Source: JBMYRH01 sp049602155 (lineage in GTDB: Bacteria; Myxococcota_A; UBA9042; PHBI01; JBMYRH01). Taken from it: DNA of 64,000 nucleotides. The notes beneath the pieces were generated by a model. That model had not been told where the DNA came from and did not search any database. It saw only the letters and a list, made by a program, of their open reading frames with translations. The stretch is taken from NCBI GenBank assembly GCA_049602155.1, contig JBMYRH010000010.1, positions 1 through 64,000 of the forward strand. The letters run 5' to 3'. The translations under genes and the position numbers were made by a program. How positions within the stretch are numbered: the first letter of the stretch is position 1; every line of letters begins with the position of its first letter. Shown piece by piece: positions 8,329-17,741 of this stretch.

Positions 8329-8448
8329 AAAGGTCACTGCGGCTCGGTTAGCGATCAATTGTCATCGGAGATCACTTCAAAGGTCGACAAGTCGGGAAGA
8401 GAGAGGCACTTAGGGGGCGCCACGCTCAGCCAATGGCCGAGGCTCACG

Positions 8449-9609
8449 ATGCTCTCCCTGCTCAGACAAGCCCATGTCTACGCACCAGACGACCTTGGGA
8501 TCGTCGATGTCCTCGTGGCCGATCGGCGCATCGCAGCGATAGGAGCTGACCTCCCCGCGCTCCCCAGCGCCCTGGAGCATGTCGAGGTCGATCTCTCCGG
8601 TCACCTCCTCATTCCAGGTCTCGTCGACGCGCACGTCCACGTCTCCGGAGGTGGCGGGGAAGCGGGACCTGCGACCCGCGTGCCGCCGATCGCCCTGACC
8701 CACCTGACCACCGCGGGCGTGACCAGCTGCGTCGGGGTCTTGGGGACCGACGGGACGACGCGGACTGTCCGCGATTTGGTCGCGACGACGCTCGGCTTGC
8801 GCGAGCTTGGGCTCAGCGCGTGGTGCTACACTGGGAGCTATCAGGTGCCGCCTGTGACGCTCACCGGCTCTGTGCGCGACGACATCGTCTTCATCGATCC
8901 GATCCTCGGCGTGGGTGAGCTCGCTTTGAGCGATCATCGTTCGTCTCAGCCGACCCTTGATGAGCTCCTTCGAGTGGCCTCGGATGCTTATGTCGCCGGG
9001 ATGATCTCGAACAAAGCTGGTGTCGTGCACTGCCATATGGGAAGCGGCGAGCGAGGCTTTGATCTCTTGCATCAGGCGCTCGACCAGGCCGAGATCCCAG
9101 CCCGCGTCTATCACCCGACGCATATCAACCGAGAGCGTTGGCTCTTTGACGCGGCGCGGAAGCTCGCGGACCGGGGCGTCACGGTTGACCTGACCGCCTT
9201 CCCAGATGACGGCGAGACGCTCTTGGCGGCCGATGCTGTCGCACGTTGGCGTGCCGATGGGGCGCCGATGGATCGCCTCACCTGCTCCTCCGACGGGGCA
9301 GGGTGCCTCCCGACCTTTGACGCCGACGGGCGCCTCCTCCATATGGATGTCGGGAGCCCAGTCACGCTGCTGGAGGCGATCCAGACCTTGATCGCCGCGG
9401 GGGAGCCTTTGGCCGAGGTGCTCCCCGTCTTTACGTCCAACGTCGCCCGTCAGATGGCGCTGTCGGGCAAAGGGGCGATCGCCGTGGGCGCAGACGCCGA
9501 CCTGGTGGCGCTGACGCCCGCGGGCGAACTGCGGAGCGTATGGGCGATGGGTCGCCCGATGGTTCAGGGCGGTCAGCCCTGTCAATTTGGCCTCTTCGAG
9601 ACACCTTAA
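8449..9609 (+). CDS. iadA: Isoaspartyl dipeptidase (beta-aspartyl peptidase, M38)
   Basis: A 386-residue amidohydrolase that splits beta-aspartyl dipeptides; with cphB it would complete cyanophycin breakdown to Asp and Arg. The metal-binding HVH at about residues 62-64 is followed by the family stretch SGGGGEAGP. Further landmarks are GVGELALSDHRS, a His ligand in VVHCHMG, PTHINR, and the catalytic Asp in SSDGAG. At the position of the carbamylated lysine of the E. coli enzyme (GVK) there is Glu157, an alternative bridging ligand I recall in some relatives. Start ATG 8449 has GAGG at normal spacing; upstream in-frame codons are low quality. It stands 75 bases before cphB, in one cluster with cphA. 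Confidence 0.92.
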   Translation: MLSLLRQAHVYAPDDLGIVDVLVADRRIAAIGADLPALPSALEHVEVDLSGHLLIPGLVDAHVHVSGGGGEAGPATRVPPIALTHLTTAGVTSCVGVLGTDGTTRTVRDLVATTLGLRELGLSAWCYTGSYQVPPVTLTGSVRDDIVFIDPILGVGELALSDHRSSQPTLDELLRVASDAYVAGMISNKAGVVHCHMGSGERGFDLLHQALDQAEIPARVYHPTHINRERWLFDAARKLADRGVTVDLTAFPDDGETLLAADAVARWRADGAPMDRLTCSSDGAGCLPTFDADGRLLHMDVGSPVTLLEAIQTLIAAGEPLAEVLPVFTSNVARQMALSGKGAIAVGADADLVALTPAGELRSVWAMGRPMVQGGQPCQFGLFETP

Positions 9610-9684
9610 TCACATATCCGTCACGCGGCTCCGCGCCCATTTTGGTGGCGTGGGGCACATGACCCCGACAGCTTGGAGGCTTCT

Positions 9685-10506
9685 GTGCCCCCCTCTCCCA
9701 TCAGCGAACATGCTCAACGTGGTTGGATTGTCCCGATCGGCGGCGCCGAAGAGAAGGTCAACGACGCCAGCATCCTTAGCCGCTTTGTGGCTTGCGCAGG
9801 CGGCTCGGATGCGCGCATCGCGGTTATCCCGACGGCGAGCAGCTTGGACACGACGGGGCCGACCTATGTGGAGCTCTTTGAGTCACTGGGAGCCGGCGCG
9901 GCGACCTCGCTGCCCTATCGGACGCGCGCTGAGACGGAGCGCCAAGATTGGCTCGACACCCTAGAGCGCTCGACGGCGGTCTTTTATACGGGCGGCAATC
10001 AGCTCCGCCTCTCGACGATCCTCGGCGGGACGGCTGTCGCGACGCAGGTTCGACGCCTCAATGCGCGAGGTGTGGTCGTGGGTGGGACGTCTGCGGGCGC
10101 CGCCATCTTGCCCGAGCACATGATCGCCTACGGTGAGACCGGCGCCACGCCCAAAGCTGGGATGGTCAGCTTGACCCCTGGTCTGGGCCTCACCAACAGC
10201 ATCATGGTGGACCAGCACTTCCGTCAGCGTGACCGCCTAGGTCGCCTGCTCAGCGCCTTGGCCTATAACCCCTTCGCCATCGGCCTCGGCCTCGACGAGG
10301 ACACGGCGGCCTTCATCTCGCCCGACAATGAGATCCGCGTGCGCGGCTCTGGCGCCATCACCATCGTCGACGTGAGTCGACTCACCCACTCATCTGTTGC
10401 GGACATCAGCGAGGGCACCCCCATCTGTATGACGGGCGTGACCCTCCACATCCTCCCCCACGGGGGAAGCTTTGATCTCAACACTAAAGAGGCTACTCAG
10501 CCCTGA
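9685..10506 (+). CDS. cphB: Cyanophycinase (S51 serine exopeptidase)
   Basis: The 273-residue protein should hydrolyse cyanophycin to beta-Asp-Arg dipeptides. It has the N-terminal IPIGGAE-type motif, YTGGNQLRL, the nucleophile motif GGTSAGAA with Ser136, and MVDQHFRQRDRLGRL followed by GLGLDEDTA, all typical of cyanophycinase and length-consistent with the family. GTG 9685 is chosen because GGAGG at 9675-9679 lies five bases upstream; a TTG at 9673 overlaps that ribosome site. No signal peptide, so it is intracellular, as expected for mobilising stored granules. The stop is only eight bases before cphA, implying an operon of degradation and synthesis genes. Confidence 0.95.
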   Translation: MPPSPISEHAQRGWIVPIGGAEEKVNDASILSRFVACAGGSDARIAVIPTASSLDTTGPTYVELFESLGAGAATSLPYRTRAETERQDWLDTLERSTAVFYTGGNQLRLSTILGGTAVATQVRRLNARGVVVGGTSAGAAILPEHMIAYGETGATPKAGMVSLTPGLGLTNSIMVDQHFRQRDRLGRLLSALAYNPFAIGLGLDEDTAAFISPDNEIRVRGSGAITIVDVSRLTHSSVADISEGTPICMTGVTLHILPHGGSFDLNTKEATQP

Positions 10507-10514
10507 GGTACGTC

Positions 10515-13310
10515 ATGAAGCTCGTGGAACATCGTGTGTATCGTGGTCCCAATCTCTACGCTCACTTCCCCGTCATTCGGCTCACCTTGGAGCTTGGGGA
10601 GATAGAGCAGTGGCCGAGCGCCAAGATCCCCGGCTTCTGTGAAGGCCTCATTAAGGCCCTCCCGAGCCTGAATGAACACGGCTGCAGTTACGGCGAAGCC
10701 GGCGGCTTCATCCGTCGCCTCACCGAGGATGAGGGCACGTGGATGGGGCACATCCTCGAGCACATCAACATCGAACTGCAGCAGCTCTGTGGTGCGGATG
10801 TAACCTTCGGCAAGACCCGCGGGTCCGGTGAAGAGGGGAGCTATCACGTCGTCTACGCGTATGAGGAGGAGCAGGTCGGGCTGAAGGCCGCGAAGCTTGG
10901 GTTGGCGCTGATCCAAGATCTGCTGCCCGCCGATCTCGCCGCTGGCCTCGACTTCAAGCCGGATGACTTCGACTTTCAGGACGAGCTTGAGGAGTTGATT
11001 GGGCTCGCGCAGCGGCGTCAGTTTGGGCCGTCCACCGCCTCGCTGGTGCGTGCCGCCGAGGAGCGGGACATCCCATGGATTCGGCTCAACGACTACTCCT
11101 TGGTTCAGTTCGGACACGGCCGCTACCAGAAGCGCATCCAGGCGACCATCACGTCGAATACGCGCCACATCGCCGTGGAGATCGCCAGCGACAAAGAGGA
11201 GACCAATCAGCTCTTGGCTGACTTGGGCCTCCCGATGCCTCGCCAAGAGCTGGTCCGGAGCACTAAGGCAGCCATCCGCGCCGCTGAGCGCATGGGCTAC
11301 CCGGTAGTCGTGAAGCCCTTTAATGCCAACCATGGGCGCGGCGTGAGCTTGGACCTGACCGACAAGGCGCAGGTGGAGATCGCGGTCCAGAAGGCCAAGG
11401 AGCACTCACGGAGCGTGCTCGTCGAGAAGATGATCACCGGCTTTGACCACCGAATGCTCGTCGTGGACGGTGAGCTCATCGCGGTCGCTAAGCGCGTCCC
11501 AGGGCACGTCATCGGAGACGGCAAGCGCACCATCAGTGCACTCGTCGACGAAGTAAACCGTGACCCTCGCCGAGGGATTGGCCACGAGAAGGTGCTGACC
11601 CGACTCGAGCTCGACCATCAGGCCAACCGCTTGATGCAGGCCGCTGGCTACAACGCCGACACCGTCCTTGAGGCCAATGAGCGCTTCTACCTGCGCGCCA
11701 CAGGCAACCTCTCGACCGGCGGCACTGCGATTGACCTCACGGACGAAGTGCACCCAGATAACCGAGAGATGGCGATGCGCGCCGCGACCGCCATCGGCCT
11801 CGATGTCGCCGGGGTCGACTTTATCACCTCGGACATCACGCGCTCTTATCGCGACGTCGGCGGCGCCATTTGTGAGGTCAACGCGGCCCCAGGGTTCCGT
11901 ATGCACGTCGCCCCGACCGAGGGGAAGCCACGCGACGTGGCGGGCCCCGTGATGGACATGCTCTTCCCATCGGGGACACCGAGCCGTATCCCCATCGCGG
12001 CGATCACCGGCACGAACGGCAAGACGACGACGTCGCGCATGGTCGCTCATATCTTGAAGATGAGCGGCGCGACCGTGGGGCTGACGACGACCGATGGCGT
12101 CTACATCGACGGTGAGCGCACCGCGACTGGCGACATGACGGGCCCGATGGCGGCCCGCATGGTCCTCCGTGACCCCAAGGTCGACACCGCGGTGCTCGAG
12201 ACCGCGCGAGGGGGCCTCTTGCGCGCGGGGCTGGGCTACCGCCGCTCGGACGTCAGCGCGGTGCTGAACGTGAGCGCGGATCACTTGGGCCTCGGGGGAA
12301 TCGACACGGTCGAAGAGCTCGCCAAGGTCAAGCGCGTGGTCGCCGAAGTCGCCCAAGAGTGCGCCATCCTGAACGCCGATGACCTCCTCTGCCTTCAGAT
12401 GGCGGACTACACCGAGGCCAAGCGCATCGGCTACGTGACCATGAACCCTGGCAACGACCTCGTCCGTCAGCACATCCGCGCGGGTGGGTTGGCCGCCGTC
12501 CTCGAAGAGGGCATCAATGGGCAGATGATCACGCTCTACGATCAAGGCAATCACTTGCCCTTGATGTGGACTCAGCTCATCCCAGCGACCCTGGAAGGCA
12601 AGGCGATTCATAACGTGCAGAACACGATGTTCGCCGCCTTGATGACCTACGCGATGGGGACGCGAATCGATAATATCCGCCAGGGGCTGCGCACCTTTGA
12701 TACGTCGTTCTTCCAGGTGCCTGGGCGATTGAACGTCTTTGATGAGCTGCCCTTCCGAGTCATCCTCGACTACGGCCACAACCCAGCGGCCGTGCGTTGC
12801 ATGGCAGACTTGGTGACGCGCATGGACGTGAAGGGCCGTCGGCTCTGCGTCCTCGCCGCGCCTGGTGACCGTCGTGATGAAGACGTGATGAAGATCGTGG
12901 ACTACGCGTTCGAGGCCGACTTCGCTCATTACGTGCTGCGCCGGGACGACCGGGCGCGCGGCCGCGGGCCGGACGAGATCCCCCGCATGATGGAGCAGCG
13001 CTTGCTCGAGCACGGTGTACAGCCCGAGCAGATCACAGTCATCCCGAAAGAGGTCGAGGCCCTCGACTTCGCGCTCAAGATGGCGCAGCAGGATGACCTG
13101 CTCTTGGTCTTCGGGGACAACTGCCCTCGGTGTTGGAAGCAGATCATCGGCTTCGGAGAGCAGATGGCCACGTCCGCTGACCCCAGCGAAGCGGAGCACT
13201 CTGACTTCGTCACGTCGCTCCCTGTGCTCGGCGGTGACCTCGAGCTGCCCGACGGTGAGTTGATCCATGACGCGCGCGGTGTCCGAATCGCGCGCCACGA
13301 AGAGGACTGA
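10515..13310 (+). CDS. cphA: Cyanophycin synthetase
   Basis: At 931 residues this is a full-length CphA, which adds Asp to the backbone and Arg to the side chain using ATP. Residues 1-160 are the CphA N-domain (RVYRGPNLYAH, GTWMGHILEHINIELQ). About 210-480 is the ATP-grasp domain (VVVKPFNANHGRGV; acidic and Asn metal ligands in CEVNAAPGF). From about 490 the Mur-ligase-like domain starts, with P-loop ITGTNGKTTT near residue 498, ETARGGLLRAG, SADHLG, and the C-terminal LDYGHNPAA. All catalytic signatures of both ATP domains look intact, so primer-dependent polymer synthesis is expected. It sits between cphB and an ATP-grasp-less paralogue. Confidence 0.97.
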   Translation: MKLVEHRVYRGPNLYAHFPVIRLTLELGEIEQWPSAKIPGFCEGLIKALPSLNEHGCSYGEAGGFIRRLTEDEGTWMGHILEHINIELQQLCGADVTFGKTRGSGEEGSYHVVYAYEEEQVGLKAAKLGLALIQDLLPADLAAGLDFKPDDFDFQDELEELIGLAQRRQFGPSTASLVRAAEERDIPWIRLNDYSLVQFGHGRYQKRIQATITSNTRHIAVEIASDKEETNQLLADLGLPMPRQELVRSTKAAIRAAERMGYPVVVKPFNANHGRGVSLDLTDKAQVEIAVQKAKEHSRSVLVEKMITGFDHRMLVVDGELIAVAKRVPGHVIGDGKRTISALVDEVNRDPRRGIGHEKVLTRLELDHQANRLMQAAGYNADTVLEANERFYLRATGNLSTGGTAIDLTDEVHPDNREMAMRAATAIGLDVAGVDFITSDITRSYRDVGGAICEVNAAPGFRMHVAPTEGKPRDVAGPVMDMLFPSGTPSRIPIAAITGTNGKTTTSRMVAHILKMSGATVGLTTTDGVYIDGERTATGDMTGPMAARMVLRDPKVDTAVLETARGGLLRAGLGYRRSDVSAVLNVSADHLGLGGIDTVEELAKVKRVVAEVAQECAILNADDLLCLQMADYTEAKRIGYVTMNPGNDLVRQHIRAGGLAAVLEEGINGQMITLYDQGNHLPLMWTQLIPATLEGKAIHNVQNTMFAALMTYAMGTRIDNIRQGLRTFDTSFFQVPGRLNVFDELPFRVILDYGHNPAAVRCMADLVTRMDVKGRRLCVLAAPGDRRDEDVMKIVDYAFEADFAHYVLRRDDRARGRGPDEIPRMMEQRLLEHGVQPEQITVIPKEVEALDFALKMAQQDDLLLVFGDNCPRCWKQIIGFGEQMATSADPSEAEHSDFVTSLPVLGGDLELPDGELIHDARGVRIARHEED

Positions 13311-13320
13311 GAGGCCCTCT

Positions 13321-15009
13321 GTGCGTATTCAAGACTCCAGACGCCTCACTGGTCTCAACCTCTTGAGCCCGAGGGCGGGGGCCGTCGTTGAGGTTCAGTT
13401 TGAGCCCGGCGACGCGCCCGAGGCCTGCATTGCGCGCTGGTCTGAGGCCCTCGACCGTGTGTTTGAGGCCCTGGGTTGGGGGCCCGTGCTGCGCTGGACC
13501 CGATGTGGCGATGACACGGCGACCTTGCTCTTCGATGCGCCACTGGATGCGCTCTATGCGGCGACGGAGATCAACGAATGGGCCGTCGCTGAGGTGCGCG
13601 GCGAGGCTCCCTCATTGGACGCGCTCCTCGCGACCCTCAAGGTCTCCCTCGCTGAAGAGGCGAACGACAGAATGCGCGCCCTGGAGGTCGAGGCTGAGCG
13701 TCGTGGGCTCCCCTTCGTGTGGGACGACGACTGGATCTCTCTCGGGATGGGCTGTCGCAGCGCTGGTTGGCCCACTGATGAGCTGCCCGCGTGCGACGAG
13801 GTGCCCTGGGACACGCTCGGCGCCGTCCCCGTGGCCTACGTCACAGGGACCAACGGAAAGACGACCACCACCCGCATGACGGCCCGCATCGTTCAGGTGA
13901 GCGGTCGGACGTCAGGGGCCACATCCTCCGATGGGGTCGTCGTGAACGGGGCCCATATCGAGCGCGGTGATTGGACGGGCACCGGCGCGGCGCGGCGCGT
14001 GTTGCGGCACCCCGAGGTCGAAGTGGCGGTCTTGGAGACGGCCCGCGGCGGGATGTTGCGCCGCGGTCTGGTTATCGACCGATGCGACGCCGCGCTCATC
14101 ACCAATGTCGCCAGCGACCACCTCGGTGAGTATGGGGTCCACACTGTGGCGGAGATGGCGCGCGTGAAGGGGCTGATTTGTCGCGCCGTTCACGACGAGG
14201 GGCGCCGCATCCTTAACGCAGACGATCCCTTGGTTCGGTCCTTGGGGGAGGCCCCCGGCGCGCCGATCTGCTGGTTCAGCATGGAGGGCGTGACCGACTG
14301 GCTTCGGCCTCATTTGGCGGCGGGGGGAGAGGCCTGGGTGCTCGAAGAAGGCTGGCTCTGTGCTCACTCAGGTCATGAGGTGACGCGGGTCGTTGAGGCG
14401 CGTCAGATCCCCGCGACCTATGGTGGCGCTGCGCGTCATAACATCGCGAATGCCCTGGGCGCCGGGGCGCTGAGTCAGACCCTGGGGGCCTCCCTCGACG
14501 ACGTGCGAGAGGGACTGCTGAGCTTCGGTTTAGAGGCGACCGACAACCCGGGTCGCTGCCAACTCCAAGAGATCGACGGCGTACAGCTCATCCTCGACTT
14601 TGGGCATAACCCGCACGGGGTTCGGGCGATGCTGACGATGGCGCGGGCGATGATGAGCGAGCGGCCCGACGCGCGCCTCTGGGTCAGCATAGGGCAAGCG
14701 GGTGACCGCACCGATGATGATCTCCTCGGGCTGTCTCAGGCCATCTGGGAGGCGCGCCCTGAGCGGGTCTCTTTCCGTGATATCGCGGGCTATGAGCGTG
14801 GTCGCGCGCCGAGAGAGGCGGCGCACATCATGCGGGACGGCCTCACGGCGCTGGGTCACCCGGTCGAGGGCATTTGTCTCCACGATGACGAGGTCCACGC
14901 GATCGGTGATGCGCTCAGCTGGGCGCGCTCCGGCGACCTCATCGTGCACTTAGTTCACATTCGGCGTGACGCCGTGGCCGCGTTCCTGGCGGACGCAACC
15001 GCAGGCTAA
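13321..15009 (+). CDS. CphA-related Mur ligase lacking the ATP-grasp domain
   Basis: A 562-residue paralogue of the neighbouring cyanophycin synthetase. It begins with a diverged CphA-type N-domain (RRLTGLNLLSPRAG) and after about 170 residues goes straight into a Mur-ligase domain: VTGTNGKTTTTRM, ETARGGMLRRG, VASDHLGEYG, LDFGHNPHG. The entire ATP-grasp domain, which adds Asp in CphA, is missing. The Mur-type residues look intact, so it may ligate Arg or another amine to a precursor made by CphA, or act as a partner subunit. GTG 13321 is preferred: AGAGG lies seven bases upstream and the start falls ten bases after cphA stops. Similar paralogues are, to my memory, found beside cphA in other non-cyanobacteria, but the function is not settled. 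Confidence 0.88.
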   Translation: MRIQDSRRLTGLNLLSPRAGAVVEVQFEPGDAPEACIARWSEALDRVFEALGWGPVLRWTRCGDDTATLLFDAPLDALYAATEINEWAVAEVRGEAPSLDALLATLKVSLAEEANDRMRALEVEAERRGLPFVWDDDWISLGMGCRSAGWPTDELPACDEVPWDTLGAVPVAYVTGTNGKTTTTRMTARIVQVSGRTSGATSSDGVVVNGAHIERGDWTGTGAARRVLRHPEVEVAVLETARGGMLRRGLVIDRCDAALITNVASDHLGEYGVHTVAEMARVKGLICRAVHDEGRRILNADDPLVRSLGEAPGAPICWFSMEGVTDWLRPHLAAGGEAWVLEEGWLCAHSGHEVTRVVEARQIPATYGGAARHNIANALGAGALSQTLGASLDDVREGLLSFGLEATDNPGRCQLQEIDGVQLILDFGHNPHGVRAMLTMARAMMSERPDARLWVSIGQAGDRTDDDLLGLSQAIWEARPERVSFRDIAGYERGRAPREAAHIMRDGLTALGHPVEGICLHDDEVHAIGDALSWARSGDLIVHLVHIRRDAVAAFLADATAG

Positions 15010-15053
15010 CCCTCGCGCGTCGGTCGATGGAGATGCGTCTGATCAAGTGAGCT

Positions 15054-15389
15054 TCAGCGCGTGCGCTGAACTGCCTTCAGCTCCTTGGCGGCCTTCCCGT
15101 AGACCCGCACGCTCATCGCTGATGCGTCCCCGGCCGTCGTCCCGTAGGGGTAGGTAAAGGTCGCCCTGTCTGAGGGGGCGAGCACCTCCATGAGCGCTTC
15201 GTGGATGACGCTGATCTTGGTCTGGTTTGAGATGATGTAGAGCGCGTCGTGGACCTTCACCAAGTCCCAGGCGTGCACCTTGCCACCCCACCGCTGTTTT
15301 CTGCGCCCCACGTTCCCCATATTTGACCAGTGGATTGTGACGACGCGGTGGGTCTTACTGACGCGCTCGTGATCGGTGGTCTGCAGCAT
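15054..15389 (-). CDS. Small basic protein of unknown function
   Basis: 111 residues, starting at ATG 15389 with GAGG eight bases upstream; the frame continues upstream without protein-like sequence. The product is soluble and mixed alpha/beta, with a basic patch (NVGRRKQRWGGKVHAW) in the first half, and no Cys motif or signal. I do not recognise a family. It is convergent with the cyanophycin cluster and divergent from the thioesterase-like gene, so it belongs to neither unit. Composition and codon use look like a real gene. Confidence 0.6.
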   Translation of the reverse strand: MLQTTDHERVSKTHRVVTIHWSNMGNVGRRKQRWGGKVHAWDLVKVHDALYIISNQTKISVIHEALMEVLAPSDRATFTYPYGTTAGDASAMSVRVYGKAAKELKAVQRTR

Positions 15390-15522
15390 GTGGGCATCCT
15401 CAAGTGAACATCGGTGGTTGGAGGGCCCCGGTTCACGGGGTCCGTCGCAGCATAGGGCGCAGAAAGCGTCCCTCGACCTGCGCGATGGCGTAAGCTCGCG
15501 ATGTGACAGGAGAGGCAAGCTT

Positions 15523-16311
15523 ATGACGTTTCAGATCGATCCGACACTGCGCGACCAATGGCGCCGCGAAGGCGATCGTTGGTACGCGACCCTGCCCGAG
15601 GGCTGGAGCCAAGGGCGGAGCGTCTTCGGCGGCTTGACCACAGCGATGGCGGTCGCGCTGGGGCACACCGAGGCACAGGGGCGCGCGCTCAGGACGCTGT
15701 CGACGCACCTCGTGCGCCCCACTGCGCCGGGGGAGGTCGAGGGGCGCGTCGCCCTGATCCGCTCGGGGCGTAATGTCAGCTTCGTCGAGGTCACCTTGCT
15801 TCAGGGGGGTAAAGAGACCTCTCGCGCCACGCTCGTCTTCGCGGAGCAGAACCCGAGGGCGCTTAAGATCGTCGCGGACTCACCCAAGCCCGAGGCCCTC
15901 GCAGAGGACCTCCCGACCTTGCCTCGGACCTCGGGGCGAATCCCGGAGTTTGTGCAGCACGTCGAGATGCGCTGGGTGACTGGGCAGCACCCCTTCACCG
16001 GCTCTACGCAGAGTGACTTCACGGGCTACTGCCGCTTCAACGCGCCCGCGGGAGGCCCTGAGGGGCTTATCGCGCTCCTCGATGTCTGGCCGGCTCCGCC
16101 CCTCGCGATGCTCAGTGGTCCGGCCCCAGCGAGCACTGTCAGCTGGACAGCGCATCTCTTGAAGGTCCCCGAGGTGATCTCAGGCTGGTGCTTTTATACC
16201 TACCGAACGGTCGCTGGTGGGGGGGGCTATCACACCTGCGCCGGGCACCTGTACGACGCTGAGGGTGCACTCTTGGCCTACAGCGAGCAGCTGGTCGCGA
16301 TCTACGGCTGA
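15523..16311 (+). CDS. Acyl-CoA thioesterase-like (TesB-type double hotdog)
   Basis: 262 residues resembling the TesB/acyl-CoA thioesterase II-like superfamily, which hydrolyses acyl-CoA with two fused hotdog folds. The first half has GRSVFGGLTTAMAVALG, the family's helix entry, then LSTHLVRPTAPGEVEGRV and SRATLVFAEQ. The second half has WTAHLLKVPE and ends in GALLAYSEQLVAIYG, typical of these proteins. Start ATG 15523 is preceded by AGGAG at suitable spacing. No signal sequence. Substrate cannot be read from the sequence. The next gene follows after 65 bases in the same direction. Confidence 0.82.
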   Translation: MTFQIDPTLRDQWRREGDRWYATLPEGWSQGRSVFGGLTTAMAVALGHTEAQGRALRTLSTHLVRPTAPGEVEGRVALIRSGRNVSFVEVTLLQGGKETSRATLVFAEQNPRALKIVADSPKPEALAEDLPTLPRTSGRIPEFVQHVEMRWVTGQHPFTGSTQSDFTGYCRFNAPAGGPEGLIALLDVWPAPPLAMLSGPAPASTVSWTAHLLKVPEVISGWCFYTYRTVAGGGGYHTCAGHLYDAEGALLAYSEQLVAIYG

Positions 16312-16376
16312 GCGCCCCGCAGAGGCGAGGTATAGTGACGGTGCGGGCGCATGAACTCCCGCGAGGCAGGAGCGTG

Positions 16377-16568
16377 ATGTTTCAACTCAACGGGACCGAG
16401 GTGATGTGCCCGTACTGTGGCGAGTTTATCGAGGTGTTTGTCGACCCCTCAGTGTCGCATCAACGCTATATCGAAGACTGCCAGGTCTGCTGTCGCCCCA
16501 TCACGCTCGTCGTGAGCTTCTCTCCCGAGGGCGATCCTTGGGTTCAGGCGCACCACGAGGATGCCTGA
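16377..16568 (+). CDS. CPXCG motif-containing Cys-rich small protein
   Basis: 63 residues with a zinc-ribbon pattern: CPYCG near residue 11 and CQVCCRP near residue 36. This matches the small CPXCG family of conserved proteobacterial proteins, whose role is unknown but which probably bind zinc. ATG 16377 has AGGAG five bases upstream, and an in-frame upstream GTG would add a poor-quality extension. It may be cotranscribed with the thioesterase-like gene. Confidence 0.85.
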   Translation: MFQLNGTEVMCPYCGEFIEVFVDPSVSHQRYIEDCQVCCRPITLVVSFSPEGDPWVQAHHEDA

Positions 16569-16768
16569 CCATGAGAGGCTGGTTCGCCTGTCAGCGCACC
16601 TTGTGAGCGCGTGAGCAGCGCCGTCTATTTTACCCCCACGGGCATGGTTGGTGCCGACGAGGTGTTGGCGTCCTTCAATATGAGCGCTCGTGGCGCGCGC
16701 TGAACACGGACCGACTCGTTCATCGCTGCTCTCCCAAGCGAGCGCTCTCCATTCACGGGGGTGATGGA

Positions 16769-17662
16769 ATGGACAGCCAAGCTGCTGTGCTCAAAGCACA
16801 GCTCACTGTGCCGCGCGTCGCGTGGCCGACCTTGGGGCTCTTCGTGGGCAGCATGGCCCTCTGGTTGAGCGCGGTCTGGGCGGTCGGTGTCGGGGCGCTT
16901 GAGATGGCGTGGGGGACCCTCGCCGCTACGGTGGCCATGCACGGGCTCTTCACCGTGATGCACGACGCCTCTCACTACAGCCTCGCCCGTCGTCGCTGCG
17001 TCAACGAGGTCGTTGGGCGCGTCTGTGGCTCTGCGTTCCTCCGCGCGTTTGTCGGGTTTCGCTACATCCACCTGCAGCACCACAAGCACACCAACGACCC
17101 CGACCGTGACCCAGACACGTGGAGTGGGACGGGGCCGAGCTGGCAGCTGCCCTTCCGATGGGTGACCCAGGATGTGATCTACCGACGCTTTTACCGACGG
17201 CATTGGTCCCGCAGACCACGCGCAGAGCGGCTGGAGCTCGTGGCGGTCTCCGTGCTTGAGTACGGCGCCATCCTCGCGTGCCTTTGGGCAGGGCTTGGCT
17301 GGGAGGTCCTCTGTCTCTGGGTGCTCCCCGCCAAGATCACCCTCACTGCGCTGGCCTACACCTTCGACTACCTGCCGCATCGGCCCCACACCGTGACAGC
17401 CGCTGAGGACCGCTACCGGACGACGTCTGTGGCCCCTGGCGCCTTGTTCGCGCTCTTGACCTGCTACCAGAACTTGCACGGCGTCCATCACCTTTACCCC
17501 GCAGCCCCCTTCTATCGGTACGGGCGGATTTGGCGGTCCCATGGTGCGCGCTTACAGGCGCGCGGGATGCAGGTCCGGGTGCCCTCGTGGCGGGCGCACG
17601 GCGAGGCGACTGTGCGGCCGGTCGAGCCTACGTTTGAGGCGGGGGGGCTTGCGCGCATTTGA
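16769..17662 (+). CDS. Membrane fatty acid desaturase/hydroxylase, copy 1
   Basis: A 297-residue integral membrane di-iron enzyme. The three His boxes are present: HDASH near residue 65, HLQHHKH near 95-100 and HGVHHLYP near 238, with FDYLPHRPH before the last. Four hydrophobic segments flank them. The family inserts double bonds or hydroxyls into acyl chains or carotenoids in the membrane; substrate is not evident. The His arrangement and 270-300 residue length fit short FA_desaturase family members. It is followed after 79 bases by a clear paralogue in the same orientation, so the pair arose by tandem duplication. The C-terminal tail of about 35 residues is specific to this copy. Confidence 0.85.
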   Translation: MDSQAAVLKAQLTVPRVAWPTLGLFVGSMALWLSAVWAVGVGALEMAWGTLAATVAMHGLFTVMHDASHYSLARRRCVNEVVGRVCGSAFLRAFVGFRYIHLQHHKHTNDPDRDPDTWSGTGPSWQLPFRWVTQDVIYRRFYRRHWSRRPRAERLELVAVSVLEYGAILACLWAGLGWEVLCLWVLPAKITLTALAYTFDYLPHRPHTVTAAEDRYRTTSVAPGALFALLTCYQNLHGVHHLYPAAPFYRYGRIWRSHGARLQARGMQVRVPSWRAHGEATVRPVEPTFEAGGLARI

Positions 17663-17741
17663 GTGACTGAGAGCCCGTGTTCGGAACCCCTTTCGTCTCT
17701 GCACCGCTCTGGTAGGCTCTCGCCATCTCAGAGAGGTTTCG

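Noticed and set aside
8410..9585. Minus-strand open frame of 391 codons
   Set aside because: Antisense shadow of iadA, biased composition from GC-rich third positions.
11406..13298. Long minus-strand open frame of 630 codons
   Set aside because: Antisense to cphA, whose motifs are intact; the reverse product is His/Arg/Asp-rich and lacks any family pattern.
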